From Planctomycetota bacterium (GTDB lineage Bacteria > Planctomycetota > Phycisphaerae > UBA1845 > UTPLA1), in assembly GCA_003576905.1 (NCBI GenBank), contig QEVG01000001.1, forward strand, positions 62,001 to 126,000: DNA of 64,000 nt, given 5' to 3'. The notes under the pieces were generated by a model. The model was not told where the DNA came from, did not search any database, and saw nothing but the letters and a program-made list of their open reading frames with translations. Position numbers and translations under genes: made by a program. Below, piece by piece: positions 1-9,429 of this stretch. Position 1 is the first letter of the stretch; each line of letters opens with the position of its first letter.

Positions 1-849
1 GCGCCGCTGCCGCCCCTCGCAGATCGGATCGAGTTCAAGAACGTGCGGTTCACTTACGCCGGAACGGACAGGCCGGCCCTGGACGGCGTCAACCTTGTCG
101 TGCGCCGCGGCGAGCGTATCGCCTTTGTCGGCCCGAACGGTTCGGGCAAGACCACGATGCTCGCCATGCTCATGCGGTTCTTCGAGCCTGACGAAGGAAG
201 CGTCACGTTTGACGGCCGCAACGTCAGAGATTTTTCGATTCACTCGCTTCGGAGACAGATCAGCCTTATCACGCAGGACACCGTCATTTTTGCGGACACG
301 ATCGCGCACAACATCGCTTATGGCGATGACCGGCTGCTGCGCCGGATGGTGCTCCGCCGACGACACCCGGAGCGGTTTCCTTCCGGAGCGGACCCTGATT
401 TCCAGCGCATCGTCAGCGCGGCCACGGCGGCCTATGCCGACGAGTTTATCCGCGAGAAGCCGAAGGGGTATGATACCGACGTCGGCGAGCACGGGGCGCA
501 GCTTTCGGGCGGTCAGAAGCAGCGCATCGCCATCGCCCGGGCGATTCTCCGAAACGCTCCGATCTTCATTTTCGACGAGGCTACAAGCCAGATCGACAGC
601 GAGAGCGAGCAGAAGATTCACGATGCCGTTGAAAAGTTCCTCGAAGGTCGCACGGCCCTGATCATCGCTCATCGATTCTCCACGATTCTCCAGGCCGATC
701 GGATCGTAGTTCTGGATCGGGGCCGGATCGTGGACATGGGCCGCCACGAGGAACTAATGGAACGCTGCCGTCTCTATCAGACGCTTTACGGGTCACAGAT
801 TCTCGATGACGCGAAGCCGGGCCCCGTGCCGGTCGGGACTGGCGCATGA
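1..849 (+). CDS. ABC exporter, C-terminal nucleotide-binding domain (5' truncated)
   Basis: The reading frame is open from base 1, so the gene begins before the window; the GTG at 43 is an internal Val codon. The visible 282 residues are the ATPase domain of a fused (MsbA/ABCB-type) exporter. Walker A (GPNGSGKTT) lies near 130-156, the Q-loop region (LITQDTVIF) near 265-290, the signature LSGGQKQR near 502-525, Walker B (IFIFDEATS) near 562-588 and the switch His (IIAHRFS) near 661-681. The membrane half is off the window. A basic insert of roughly 22 residues sits between the Q-loop segment and the helix leading to the signature (about 331-404), which most exporters of this class lack. The substrate cannot be deduced from the NBD. 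The gene converges on the next one with a 62-base gap. Confidence 0.93.
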   Translation, partial: APLPPLADRIEFKNVRFTYAGTDRPALDGVNLVVRRGERIAFVGPNGSGKTTMLAMLMRFFEPDEGSVTFDGRNVRDFSIHSLRRQISLITQDTVIFADTIAHNIAYGDDRLLRRMVLRRRHPERFPSGADPDFQRIVSAATAAYADEFIREKPKGYDTDVGEHGAQLSGGQKQRIAIARAILRNAPIFIFDEATSQIDSESEQKIHDAVEKFLEGRTALIIAHRFSTILQADRIVVLDRGRIVDMGRHEELMERCRLYQTLYGSQILDDAKPGPVPVGTGA

Positions 850-911
850 ACGGAGTGTTGGCCGCCCCCAAGTATGACCGGGTCTGGCATGCGTGGTTTG
901 GTCCTTACCCT

Positions 912-2513
912 TCAGGCCCTGCGCACCAGAACGACGGACACGTCATCCGGGCAACTGCCGCCCTTGAGAAACTCGGTGAGATCGGTGGAAAGCTCGCTGA
1001 GGACCTGGCCGGGCGCATCGCCGAGGGCATCGCAAAGAGCCTCCTCGAGCCCTGAAAGCCCGAACGTCTCCCCCCCGGAACTGACAGCGGCATGAATGCC
1101 GGAGGTGGCGAAGACGGCGGTCTGGCCATGGCCGAGGTCGATTGACTGTAATTCGAGCGTAAGGTTCTTGGCACGTCCGATCGGCTCGGATCGCTTTGGG
1201 TCGAGCTTTCTGCAATCGCCGTTGGGCAGAATGACGCCGATATGCACGCCGGGGCCGGCCATGCAGAAATTGACTTTGCCCGACACGGGGGCAATCCAGG
1301 CCGTGGCGAGATCGATAAGGCATTTCCCCTCGCCGGACGACAGTAGCCAGTTGAGGCTGCGGGCGAAAAGGTGGGGGGCGTCACAATGCAGGGCCGCGCA
1401 TCGAAACGCCGAGCGCAGCTCGGCGAGATAGCGAGGGACGGCGGGCCCCTCGGCGGAGACCTTCGCCACGATCAGAGCGCAGGTCTTGTCCGGAAGCTGG
1501 ACGATGTCGTAATAGTCGCAGCACCGCGCCGACCCCATGTGTCGATAGGCCGCAATCTGGAGCTCGTTCCACTGGGGCAGGGCCTTGGGGGTCACGGCAT
1601 CCTGGGTTGCGCGCGCGACCGTATGTTCCGTCGTCGTCACGGCGAGGCGCTTTGCAGTCGCCTTGCGAATGACTGTTTCGGCCACCGGGGCAATGGCGCA
1701 GGCCATAGCGCTCATCAGGTCGAGCGATTCCTCGGTAAACGGGGAGTCGGCGCTGTCGTTTTCGACGTAGAGCATCCCAAGATTGCCCGCCGCGCAGGGC
1801 AACGGAGTTGCCATCGCCGACTTGATTCCCGCGGACGGCGTTTCCGGGCAGCAGACGAACTGGGTCTCGGCGAGGCATCGGCTCTGCATGATGTGGGAAT
1901 ATGCCGGCCGGTCGCACGGCTGTCCCTGGTCCGTTATACCCAGATTCCAGTCAAAGTCGGCATTCTCGGCGTGGCGAAGTCCAGTCCATGCGCGGCGTGC
2001 GGAAAGCATCCGATGCAGCGCACGAAGAATCGGCGGGAGGAGATCGCGGACCACGTCAAACTGAGCCAGCTTCATTGCCAGCAGGGTTATTTCCATCATC
2101 TGGTCCTTGTGGACCGCAAGGCCGTGGTCAAATCGCTTGATGATTGCGCCGAGAGGAAGCGATTCGCCGTGGGTGCGAGACAGGGCCGCCAAGCGCTCGC
2201 GCTGGAGTTCCTCGGGGCTCTTGTGCTCGGCAAAGAATCGGATCGAGAACGGGCCCAGCTCGATCTCGTCGGCATGGCGAAGCCGCGCCCGGCCTTTCTG
2301 AATGGCTCGGTTAAGGCTGGTCGGCGAAGTCGTATCGAGGACTTCCATCCACCAGGCGCCCGTCTCGTCCTGAAAAAACTTCACCTGTTCCGGGCTTATC
2401 CGCGGATCGGGCAGCTGAACGGTGCAGTTGGGGCTGGAGCCGACGGACATGATGGTGCCGTCAAACGGCATGACAGAGCGCAGCCGCTTGTTTTCGAGAA
2501 TCATCAGCCGCAT
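912..2513 (-). CDS. FHA-GAF-SpoIIE/PP2C-like signalling protein, probable pseudophosphatase
   Basis: 533 residues, starting at an ATG preceded by GGGAGG six bases upstream. Residues about 1-95 form an FHA domain (phosphothreonine binding; SVGSSPNCTVQLPDPRIS). About 140-290 resemble a GAF sensor domain, and about 320-530 a SpoIIE/RsbU-type PP2C phosphatase domain. In that family Asp residues in GGDxYD, DVSGHG and TDG bind the catalytic metals. Here the first is kept (CCDYYD, about residue 331) and the terminal DDVS is kept. The second motif reads AKVSAEG (about 349) and the third ATSGIH (about 469), so both Asp are lost. The fold is well supported but phosphatase activity is doubtful. It may act as a phospho-dependent scaffold or sensor. 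No partner kinase, anti-sigma factor or STAS protein is nearby. Confidence 0.85.
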   Translation of the reverse strand: MRLMILENKRLRSVMPFDGTIMSVGSSPNCTVQLPDPRISPEQVKFFQDETGAWWMEVLDTTSPTSLNRAIQKGRARLRHADEIELGPFSIRFFAEHKSPEELQRERLAALSRTHGESLPLGAIIKRFDHGLAVHKDQMMEITLLAMKLAQFDVVRDLLPPILRALHRMLSARRAWTGLRHAENADFDWNLGITDQGQPCDRPAYSHIMQSRCLAETQFVCCPETPSAGIKSAMATPLPCAAGNLGMLYVENDSADSPFTEESLDLMSAMACAIAPVAETVIRKATAKRLAVTTTEHTVARATQDAVTPKALPQWNELQIAAYRHMGSARCCDYYDIVQLPDKTCALIVAKVSAEGPAVPRYLAELRSAFRCAALHCDAPHLFARSLNWLLSSGEGKCLIDLATAWIAPVSGKVNFCMAGPGVHIGVILPNGDCRKLDPKRSEPIGRAKNLTLELQSIDLGHGQTAVFATSGIHAAVSSGGETFGLSGLEEALCDALGDAPGQVLSELSTDLTEFLKGGSCPDDVSVVLVRRA

Positions 2514-2718
2514 GACCGCCTCCCGCCGCGATGGAAAAGACGTGGAATCCGCGGCGACCGGACGAAGTGTTCACCTTTATTCTACCGTCGCGCCGGCCGG
2601 GTCGGCAATCCGAAGACGATGCCCGAGCGGAGCGGGACAACGGGCCTCCCATAACCAGTCCGGATGCTCGTGGAAAAGGCCCTGAAAGGTGAAACGAACT
2701 ACCCGGTGCCCGCTTGCT

Positions 2719-3402
2719 CTAGCTCATTGCGGAAACGGGAATCGGGCGGGCATCCTGAAAGGCGGGAATCTCCTTGCCGCATTCCGGGCATCGGCCGGAC
2801 ACGTTTCCGGTCAGGTCGTACCCGCACGCCGTGCAACTCACTCCTCGCGGATCAAACGGCATCCGGTGCCGATACTTTTTCCAGATGACGCAGGTGTTGG
2901 CCCATTTATCGCCGAGCCTGTACCCGGCGATCAACTGCACTGCGACCACCAACGGCGCCAGCGGAATGACGAGGACGAGATTGCGCTTGAAACTCTGGGC
3001 AAAGCCGATCGGCTCGCGGGAATCGCGGTCCACGACCTGCACTCCCGTGAGCCACTTGCCTGGCGAGCGTCCCCTGAATCCGTCCTTCAGCCCGAAGATC
3101 AACGGCGCAATGACCCAGTAGATGACAAGCCAGAAGATGATCTCCGGAATCGAAGGAAAATCGGAAACCGGTTCGACGTCAATGAAAAGATAAGCGATCA
3201 TGCTCTCGACGAGCATAGTTGCGACCCAGAACACGATCACATCAATGATGTAGGCCAGTTGCCGTCGATTTACAAAGGCGTTTCGGCATTTCCGGCAGAC
3301 GAGTGTTCCAAAGAGTTTGTACGTCTTGCTGAAGCGAACGGCGCGATCGCAAACCGGGCACGCGTACATTTCTTCCCGGTCATTTCGCGAAAACAGGCCC
3401 AT
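2719..3402 (-). CDS. RDD-family membrane protein flanked by two zinc ribbons
   Basis: 227 residues from the ATG at 3402, chosen because GGAGG lies seven bases upstream; a GTG at 3420 is the alternative. The N-terminus holds a CPVC...CRKC ribbon (about residues 15-40). An RDD domain follows with the expected membrane segments and the Gly-rich RGRSPGKWLTGVQVVD motif (about 110-130). The tail holds CTACGYDLTGN...CPECG (about 190-215), a ribbon seen in many planctomycete membrane proteins. RDD proteins are poorly understood; some act in ion or solute transport. The double ribbon suggests cytosolic metal-binding or protein-docking ends. It is a single gene between the FHA protein and a secreted protein. 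Confidence 0.8.
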   Translation of the reverse strand: MGLFSRNDREEMYACPVCDRAVRFSKTYKLFGTLVCRKCRNAFVNRRQLAYIIDVIVFWVATMLVESMIAYLFIDVEPVSDFPSIPEIIFWLVIYWVIAPLIFGLKDGFRGRSPGKWLTGVQVVDRDSREPIGFAQSFKRNLVLVIPLAPLVVAVQLIAGYRLGDKWANTCVIWKKYRHRMPFDPRGVSCTACGYDLTGNVSGRCPECGKEIPAFQDARPIPVSAMS

Positions 3403-3554
3403 GGCACGACCTCCGGCCACTCTATGAGGATGTTAAGGAGATAAGTATATCGCAGGTTGCTGCGCGACAGGAAGTGGAGCCGCCGTGTTGCGATGTAAAG
3501 CCGTGGTGGCGGCATCCGTGTTCGGCCCGTCCAAACCTGTCGGGATGCGGCTTG

Positions 3555-4451
3555 CTAATTCACAAGAGCCGTTAGAAGCGGCCGGAGATCTGCCGCGTCG
3601 GCGTAGCCTGAACAATCCATGTCCGCCCGATCGGCGTACAGGGGATCCATTTCAAGTTCGAGCAGGACATCAACGAACAAGGCGGCGTCATCGAGGTCGA
3701 TATCCTCGTCGGCGTCGATGTCGCCGTCGGCCGGACATCCCTGTTGGAGACGTACGTCGTCGAAATCCACTTCGAAGCCGGGGTCCACCGGCGAGTCGAT
3801 CATGTTGAGGTTTATTAGGCGTATCTCCAGCGGGAGGCCCGCCTGGGGATGGGATTCGCCGATCGAAATCTGTATCGTGACAAGCCCCCACTCGCCTTCG
3901 TCGATCGTGTCGGCCAGCGAGTTATTGTCCTGCGCGATGATCATGCCGCCCGCAAGCAACTGCACCTGATAGCCGGGGAAACCATCAAGGTCAAAAAAGC
4001 CGAACACGTCGCACGGCGGCGGCCCCTGCCCGGAGGCAATGTTTCCGACTTGGACGGTCAGTGTGTAGTGCGTGTTCGTTTCCAGAACATCACTCAGCGC
4101 CTGCATCAGGCCCATGGGCCCGCCGCCGATATCCCCTTGCAGAAAGACCAGTGCGACGTGCTCGCCCTCCGGCGCGCCATTGATGAAGTGCGGCCCGCCC
4201 GGCTGCGTATTGAGCCCGCCAACGGCGTCGACGGCGCCGTCGTAGATGCCGTTAGGGTCGTAGAGTGTCCAGCCCGACGGGATGAAACCTTGAAAGCAGT
4301 TTGTCGCGACAGGATTCGCCTCGAAGCCGGGATTGGTGATGACGAGTGGGACCGGCGGCGGAAAGGCTTCGGTGCGACGCGAGGCCGCGAGGATGCCAAA
4401 GACAATTAACAGCGATACCAGCGTGCGGGGACGAAGTCGATGCAGTGTCAA
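3555..4451 (-). CDS. Secreted protein with C-terminal dockerin-like repeat pair
   Basis: 298 residues. The start is a TTG at 4451, supported by GGAGGG seven bases upstream. A signal peptide is clear (basic LRPRT, hydrophobic LVSLLIVFGILAA). The mature part is a beta-rich domain (NPGFEANPV... near its start), resembling carbohydrate-binding-type jelly-roll modules found in exported planctomycete proteins. The last 55 residues hold two dockerin-like calcium loops (DIDADEDIDLDDA and DMDCSGYADAADL). No enzymatic motif is visible. It is expected at the cell surface or outside. The function is unknown; the dockerin-like tail may serve in sorting or folding because no cohesin is seen in the window. 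Confidence 0.75.
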   Translation of the reverse strand: MTLHRLRPRTLVSLLIVFGILAASRRTEAFPPPVPLVITNPGFEANPVATNCFQGFIPSGWTLYDPNGIYDGAVDAVGGLNTQPGGPHFINGAPEGEHVALVFLQGDIGGGPMGLMQALSDVLETNTHYTLTVQVGNIASGQGPPPCDVFGFFDLDGFPGYQVQLLAGGMIIAQDNNSLADTIDEGEWGLVTIQISIGESHPQAGLPLEIRLINLNMIDSPVDPGFEVDFDDVRLQQGCPADGDIDADEDIDLDDAALFVDVLLELEMDPLYADRADMDCSGYADAADLRPLLTALVN

Positions 4452-4539
4452 GACACTTCCCTCCCTCCAGAATACCGGTTCCGCGGAAGAAAGGAACTCA
4501 GGCTGTTTAAGGCATCATTGTACTGGTCGGAGGGTTCGG

Positions 4540-5955
4540 TCAAGGGCCCAGCATTTCATCAACGATGCACTGAATGTCCGCTGAGTCGAAGATGCAGTCG
4601 CCATTGCAGTCGCGCAGTGGTCGGCCAAACCGATCCACCGGCAGACCCGGCGCGTTTGAAGGGCAGACGTCGTTTGCATTGAGAATGCTGTCCCCGTCCG
4701 AGTCGCAGCCTAGACCGTAAACGTAGGCTGAACCGGCATGCGTACCTCCGGTGGTCTCGTCTGCGAAGGCACCAATCAGGCCTGTGTCTGCTGAGATCGC
4801 CACGGCATAGCCAAACACGTCTAACGCATCCCCATCCGTGGCAGTCAGTTTGGCTTGCTGGGCCCAGCCGGCTGGGCATGAGTCGTAATTCCTCGTCAAT
4901 ACATAAGCCGAGCCGACGTTGGCGCTGCCTGCGATGTCGTCGTTATAGGCGCCGATGAGGGCAGTGTCACCTTCGATGGCAACCGAGATGCCAAATTGAT
5001 CGCTTTCGGTTGCATCGCTGGGCATCAGCCTGATCGAACTGGTCCAGGTATCACCGATCCGCGAGAAGATGTAGGCCGAACCGGCGTCCGTGCCCGCAGT
5101 CGTATCATCGCCGCTGGCCCCCACGATCGCAGTATCTCCGGAAATGCACACGGAAACGCCGAAGGAGTCGTTCGCCGCACCGTCAGATGCCGTAAGCTTG
5201 GCCTGCTGCGACCAGACAGATTCACAGCGGTTGAACACATAGGCCGATCCGAGGTTTGATCCGCCTGATATGTCGTCGCCCTGAGCGCCAATGATTGCGG
5301 AATGCTCCGACAGGGAGACGGAATAACCGAAACGGTCGTCAGCAGCCCCGTCAACGGCCGTAAGCTTGGCCTGCTGCGACCAGAAGCTGCCGCTGCGCGT
5401 GAAGACATAGGCCGAGCCGGCATCCGTTCCGCCCGATGTGTCATCGGCCTCGGCACCAACCACGATCGTGTCGTCATCGATGGCCACGGAGATGCCGAAA
5501 GTATCGTTCGCGGCGGCGTCTGAGGCGGTCAGCTTGGCCTGCTGATTCCATGCTTCGCCACTTCGCATGAATACGTAGGCCGAACCGGCAGTACCGGCAA
5601 AGGGAGAGCCGACGACGATGGTGTCTCCGGACACGTCCACCGATACACCAAACCCATCGTTGCTCGCCCCATCCAAAGCAACCAGCTTCGCCTGTTGCGT
5701 CCAGGCATCGCCGTTGCGAAGCAGAACGTACGCGGCACCGGCGCCCGGGCTGACCCCAGCCGCAGCCCATGCACCGACGACGACGGTGTTACCATGAAGT
5801 GCGACTGCAATTCCGAAATTGTCGTTCATCGCGCCGTCGGCAGCAACGCGTCTGGCGAGTTCGACAGGGCCGCACTGCCCCCTCAATGGAGTCGCCATGG
5901 TTGCAAGCGCCCACAAGGAAAGACCGACCACTGCCGACAGTGTTCTTGCTTTCAT
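4540..5955 (-). CDS. Secreted FG-GAP beta-propeller protein with terminal calcium-loop repeats
   Basis: 471 residues from the ATG at 5955 (GGAGGA six bases upstream); an in-frame upstream start at 5988 lacks this support. The signal peptide is ARTLSAVVGLSLWALATMATP. The body repeats a unit of about 50-60 residues seven or more times, each with a GSAYVF-like strand, QQAKL, and DxFGxSV followed by DTxxVGA. This is typical of FG-GAP/integrin-alpha-like propellers. The C-terminus carries CDSDGDSILNANDVCP and DCNGDCIFDSADI, thrombospondin-3 or dockerin-like calcium loops. Proteins of this kind are extracellular and often adhesive or structural. No catalytic site is visible. It is followed 88 bases on by another secreted protein on the same strand, so the two may be co-transcribed. 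Confidence 0.82.
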   Translation of the reverse strand: MKARTLSAVVGLSLWALATMATPLRGQCGPVELARRVAADGAMNDNFGIAVALHGNTVVVGAWAAAGVSPGAGAAYVLLRNGDAWTQQAKLVALDGASNDGFGVSVDVSGDTIVVGSPFAGTAGSAYVFMRSGEAWNQQAKLTASDAAANDTFGISVAIDDDTIVVGAEADDTSGGTDAGSAYVFTRSGSFWSQQAKLTAVDGAADDRFGYSVSLSEHSAIIGAQGDDISGGSNLGSAYVFNRCESVWSQQAKLTASDGAANDSFGVSVCISGDTAIVGASGDDTTAGTDAGSAYIFSRIGDTWTSSIRLMPSDATESDQFGISVAIEGDTALIGAYNDDIAGSANVGSAYVLTRNYDSCPAGWAQQAKLTATDGDALDVFGYAVAISADTGLIGAFADETTGGTHAGSAYVYGLGCDSDGDSILNANDVCPSNAPGLPVDRFGRPLRDCNGDCIFDSADIQCIVDEMLGP

Positions 5956-6503
5956 GCCTTTCCTCCGCCGTAAAGTAGCTGAACCCACCTCTACGAGATG
6001 ACTGTCGAAGCCCGCCTCGCCGCGAGGCCAAAACCGACGATTCAGCCATTTTAGCAGGAAGCGGCATCAGATTTCGCGAGGTGGCAGGAATTCGGCCACT
6101 CTACCCGCAGGAACCGGCAAATGCGCACGCCGGGAGGGCCAGAGAGCCGGTCAGGACGCCGCACGTTGATCCCTCAGGCACTCCGAGGTCGGGGAGTCAC
6201 CTATGGGTTGCTGCCCGGTCGTGTCGGGGTCATCAACGATGAGGGTGTCGTCCTTCTGCGTTCGGCCATCCGTGCCGAGGGGAGCATTCGGCGTACCGCC
6301 GGTGTCATGCTGCATGTCGCCTTTGACCATGCGTGCGGTACGCCTGTCAATAGGATGCAGAATCGCGTGATTCGAGCGCCAATGACCTCGATGATTCAGT
6401 GCACGCGACGTTGATTCTCGCCCGGCGAATCCGTTACGATGAAGCAGACGTTCGGACTCTGAATTCACGAAGCCCAGTGCATTCTTCGCGGAGGGAGTAA
6501 ATC
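5956..6503. other. Intergenic region between divergent secreted-protein genes
   Basis: About 550 bases between divergently transcribed genes. It should contain both promoters. Short open frames on both strands (for example 6121-6414 and 6151-6468) lack ribosome-binding sites, signal peptides and recognisable motifs. I see no RNA fold that I can name. Confidence 0.5.
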
Positions 6504-7448
6504 ATGCAGCGATTCGAACAGTCAGCCATTCGTACCTGGGCCCACCTGGTAGCCGTCCTGGCAATCGTCGTCTCGACCAGCACGCTTGCCCACGGGAGCC
6601 TTTTCGTCTCCAGCGACGTCTTCAATGTTGTGGGGGAGTACGACCCGCTGACGGGCAATCATCTCAGCGCCTTCGCGCCATCGGTCAATGCCAACGGCCA
6701 GTTGGCGGTCAAGCTGAATGCCGCAGGCGATCGCATGCTCGTCGGCTCCTTTGACGGTGGCGTGGACGAATTCGACGCCATCACCGGCGCCTACATCAAG
6801 ACCTACAACGGCGGCACCGGCGTCGGCGCACAGTGGGCCGGGCTCTACTCCCCCACCGGCGGCGTCTATATCGGCAACTGGAATACGAACGACATTCGCG
6901 AGTACGACGCTGTGACCGGCGCCTTCATTCGCGTCGTCACCCCCGTCGACGGACCAGCGGACATGCGCATCGGCCCTAATGGCAACCTGTACATCTGCTC
7001 ATGGGGAGGCGCAACCGTCACGGAGTTCGACGCCGTCACCGGCGACTTCATCAATCAATTCACGCAGCCGGCCGGGCGGACGAACGACCTGGATTTTTTG
7101 CCCGGCGGAGATGTGCTAGTGACTTCATGGATCCCCGGCAATGGCAACAGCCGGGTCTGGCATTACGACTCGTCGTACAACCTGCTCGGCTGGTTCAACA
7201 ACCCCGCCTGGGGAAACACGCACGGCATTGAGGTCAGCCCTTTTGACGGGAACATCTACGTCGTCGACGGCGTCACATCGCAGGTACACGTCTTCGACCC
7301 GGTGACCTTCGTGGAGCTGGACAGTGCGTTCCTCAACCCCCACCCGGGCGGGAAGATCGTGGACCTGACCTTCCGCGTTCCCGAGCCGACGACGCTGGGC
7401 CTGCTGCTCCCGGCTCTGGTGCTGCTACGCCGGCGGCACTACGCATGA
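6504..7448 (+). CDS. PEP-CTERM secreted beta-propeller protein
   Basis: 314 residues; GGAGG lies ten bases before the ATG. A signal peptide (about residues 10-31, ending ...STLAHG) is followed by NHL/YVTN-like propeller repeats in which FDAITGAYI, YDAVTGAFI and FDAVTGDFI recur. The tail VPEPTTLGLLLPALVLLRRR is a classic PEP-CTERM sorting signal: VPEP, a hydrophobic helix and an arginine cluster. Such proteins are handled by an exosortase and usually sent to the outer surface or extracellular matrix; no exosortase gene is in the window. No catalytic residues are visible, so a binding or structural role is likely. Confidence 0.9.
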   Translation: MQRFEQSAIRTWAHLVAVLAIVVSTSTLAHGSLFVSSDVFNVVGEYDPLTGNHLSAFAPSVNANGQLAVKLNAAGDRMLVGSFDGGVDEFDAITGAYIKTYNGGTGVGAQWAGLYSPTGGVYIGNWNTNDIREYDAVTGAFIRVVTPVDGPADMRIGPNGNLYICSWGGATVTEFDAVTGDFINQFTQPAGRTNDLDFLPGGDVLVTSWIPGNGNSRVWHYDSSYNLLGWFNNPAWGNTHGIEVSPFDGNIYVVDGVTSQVHVFDPVTFVELDSAFLNPHPGGKIVDLTFRVPEPTTLGLLLPALVLLRRRHYA

Positions 7449-7514
7449 TGCCGAATCAATCCTGAGTGGAACGACAGAATAGTGCATTGTGTGTAGCGAT
7501 GGCTGTAAGCCCGT

Positions 7515-7541
7515 GTTGAACCGGCTATCAGCCGGTTCAAC
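7515..7541. terminator. Perfect 12-bp hairpin between convergent genes
   Basis: A stem of GTTGAACCGGCT pairs with AGCCGGTTCAAC around a 3-base loop. It lies between the converging stops of the PEP-CTERM gene and glyQS. The plus-strand flank (ATTTGAAATCTT) is only weakly T-rich, so a bidirectional terminator is likely but not certain. Confidence 0.5.
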
Positions 7542-7585
7542 ATTTGAAATCTTCCAACATCGACTGATTTTCTCTGCGGATCCAA

Positions 7586-9220
<1,635 letters not shown>

Positions 9221-9429
9221 TATTATCCTGTTCACCAATCCGGTGCCTTCCCGTCGGCTCAAACCGCCCGAGTCCCACTCTTGCGATTCGGCTCGGCCGG
9301 AGCCCAAAGTTTGGAATCATAGGGCTTTGGGTCGATCTCTCAAAGTTTATAGTCAAGCCCGCTTGCAGGGAGTGGGTTGCGGAATAGAATTTGCCCTGAA
9401 TCGAACCCCTGCAAGCCGGAGGCCGAAAA

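Noticed and set aside
6151-6468. Small minus-strand frame in the intergenic region
   Set aside because: GTG start without ribosome-binding site, hydrophilic sequence of no known family.
9221-9429. T-box leader before glyQS
   Set aside because: No T-box sequence or specifier hairpin could be recognised.
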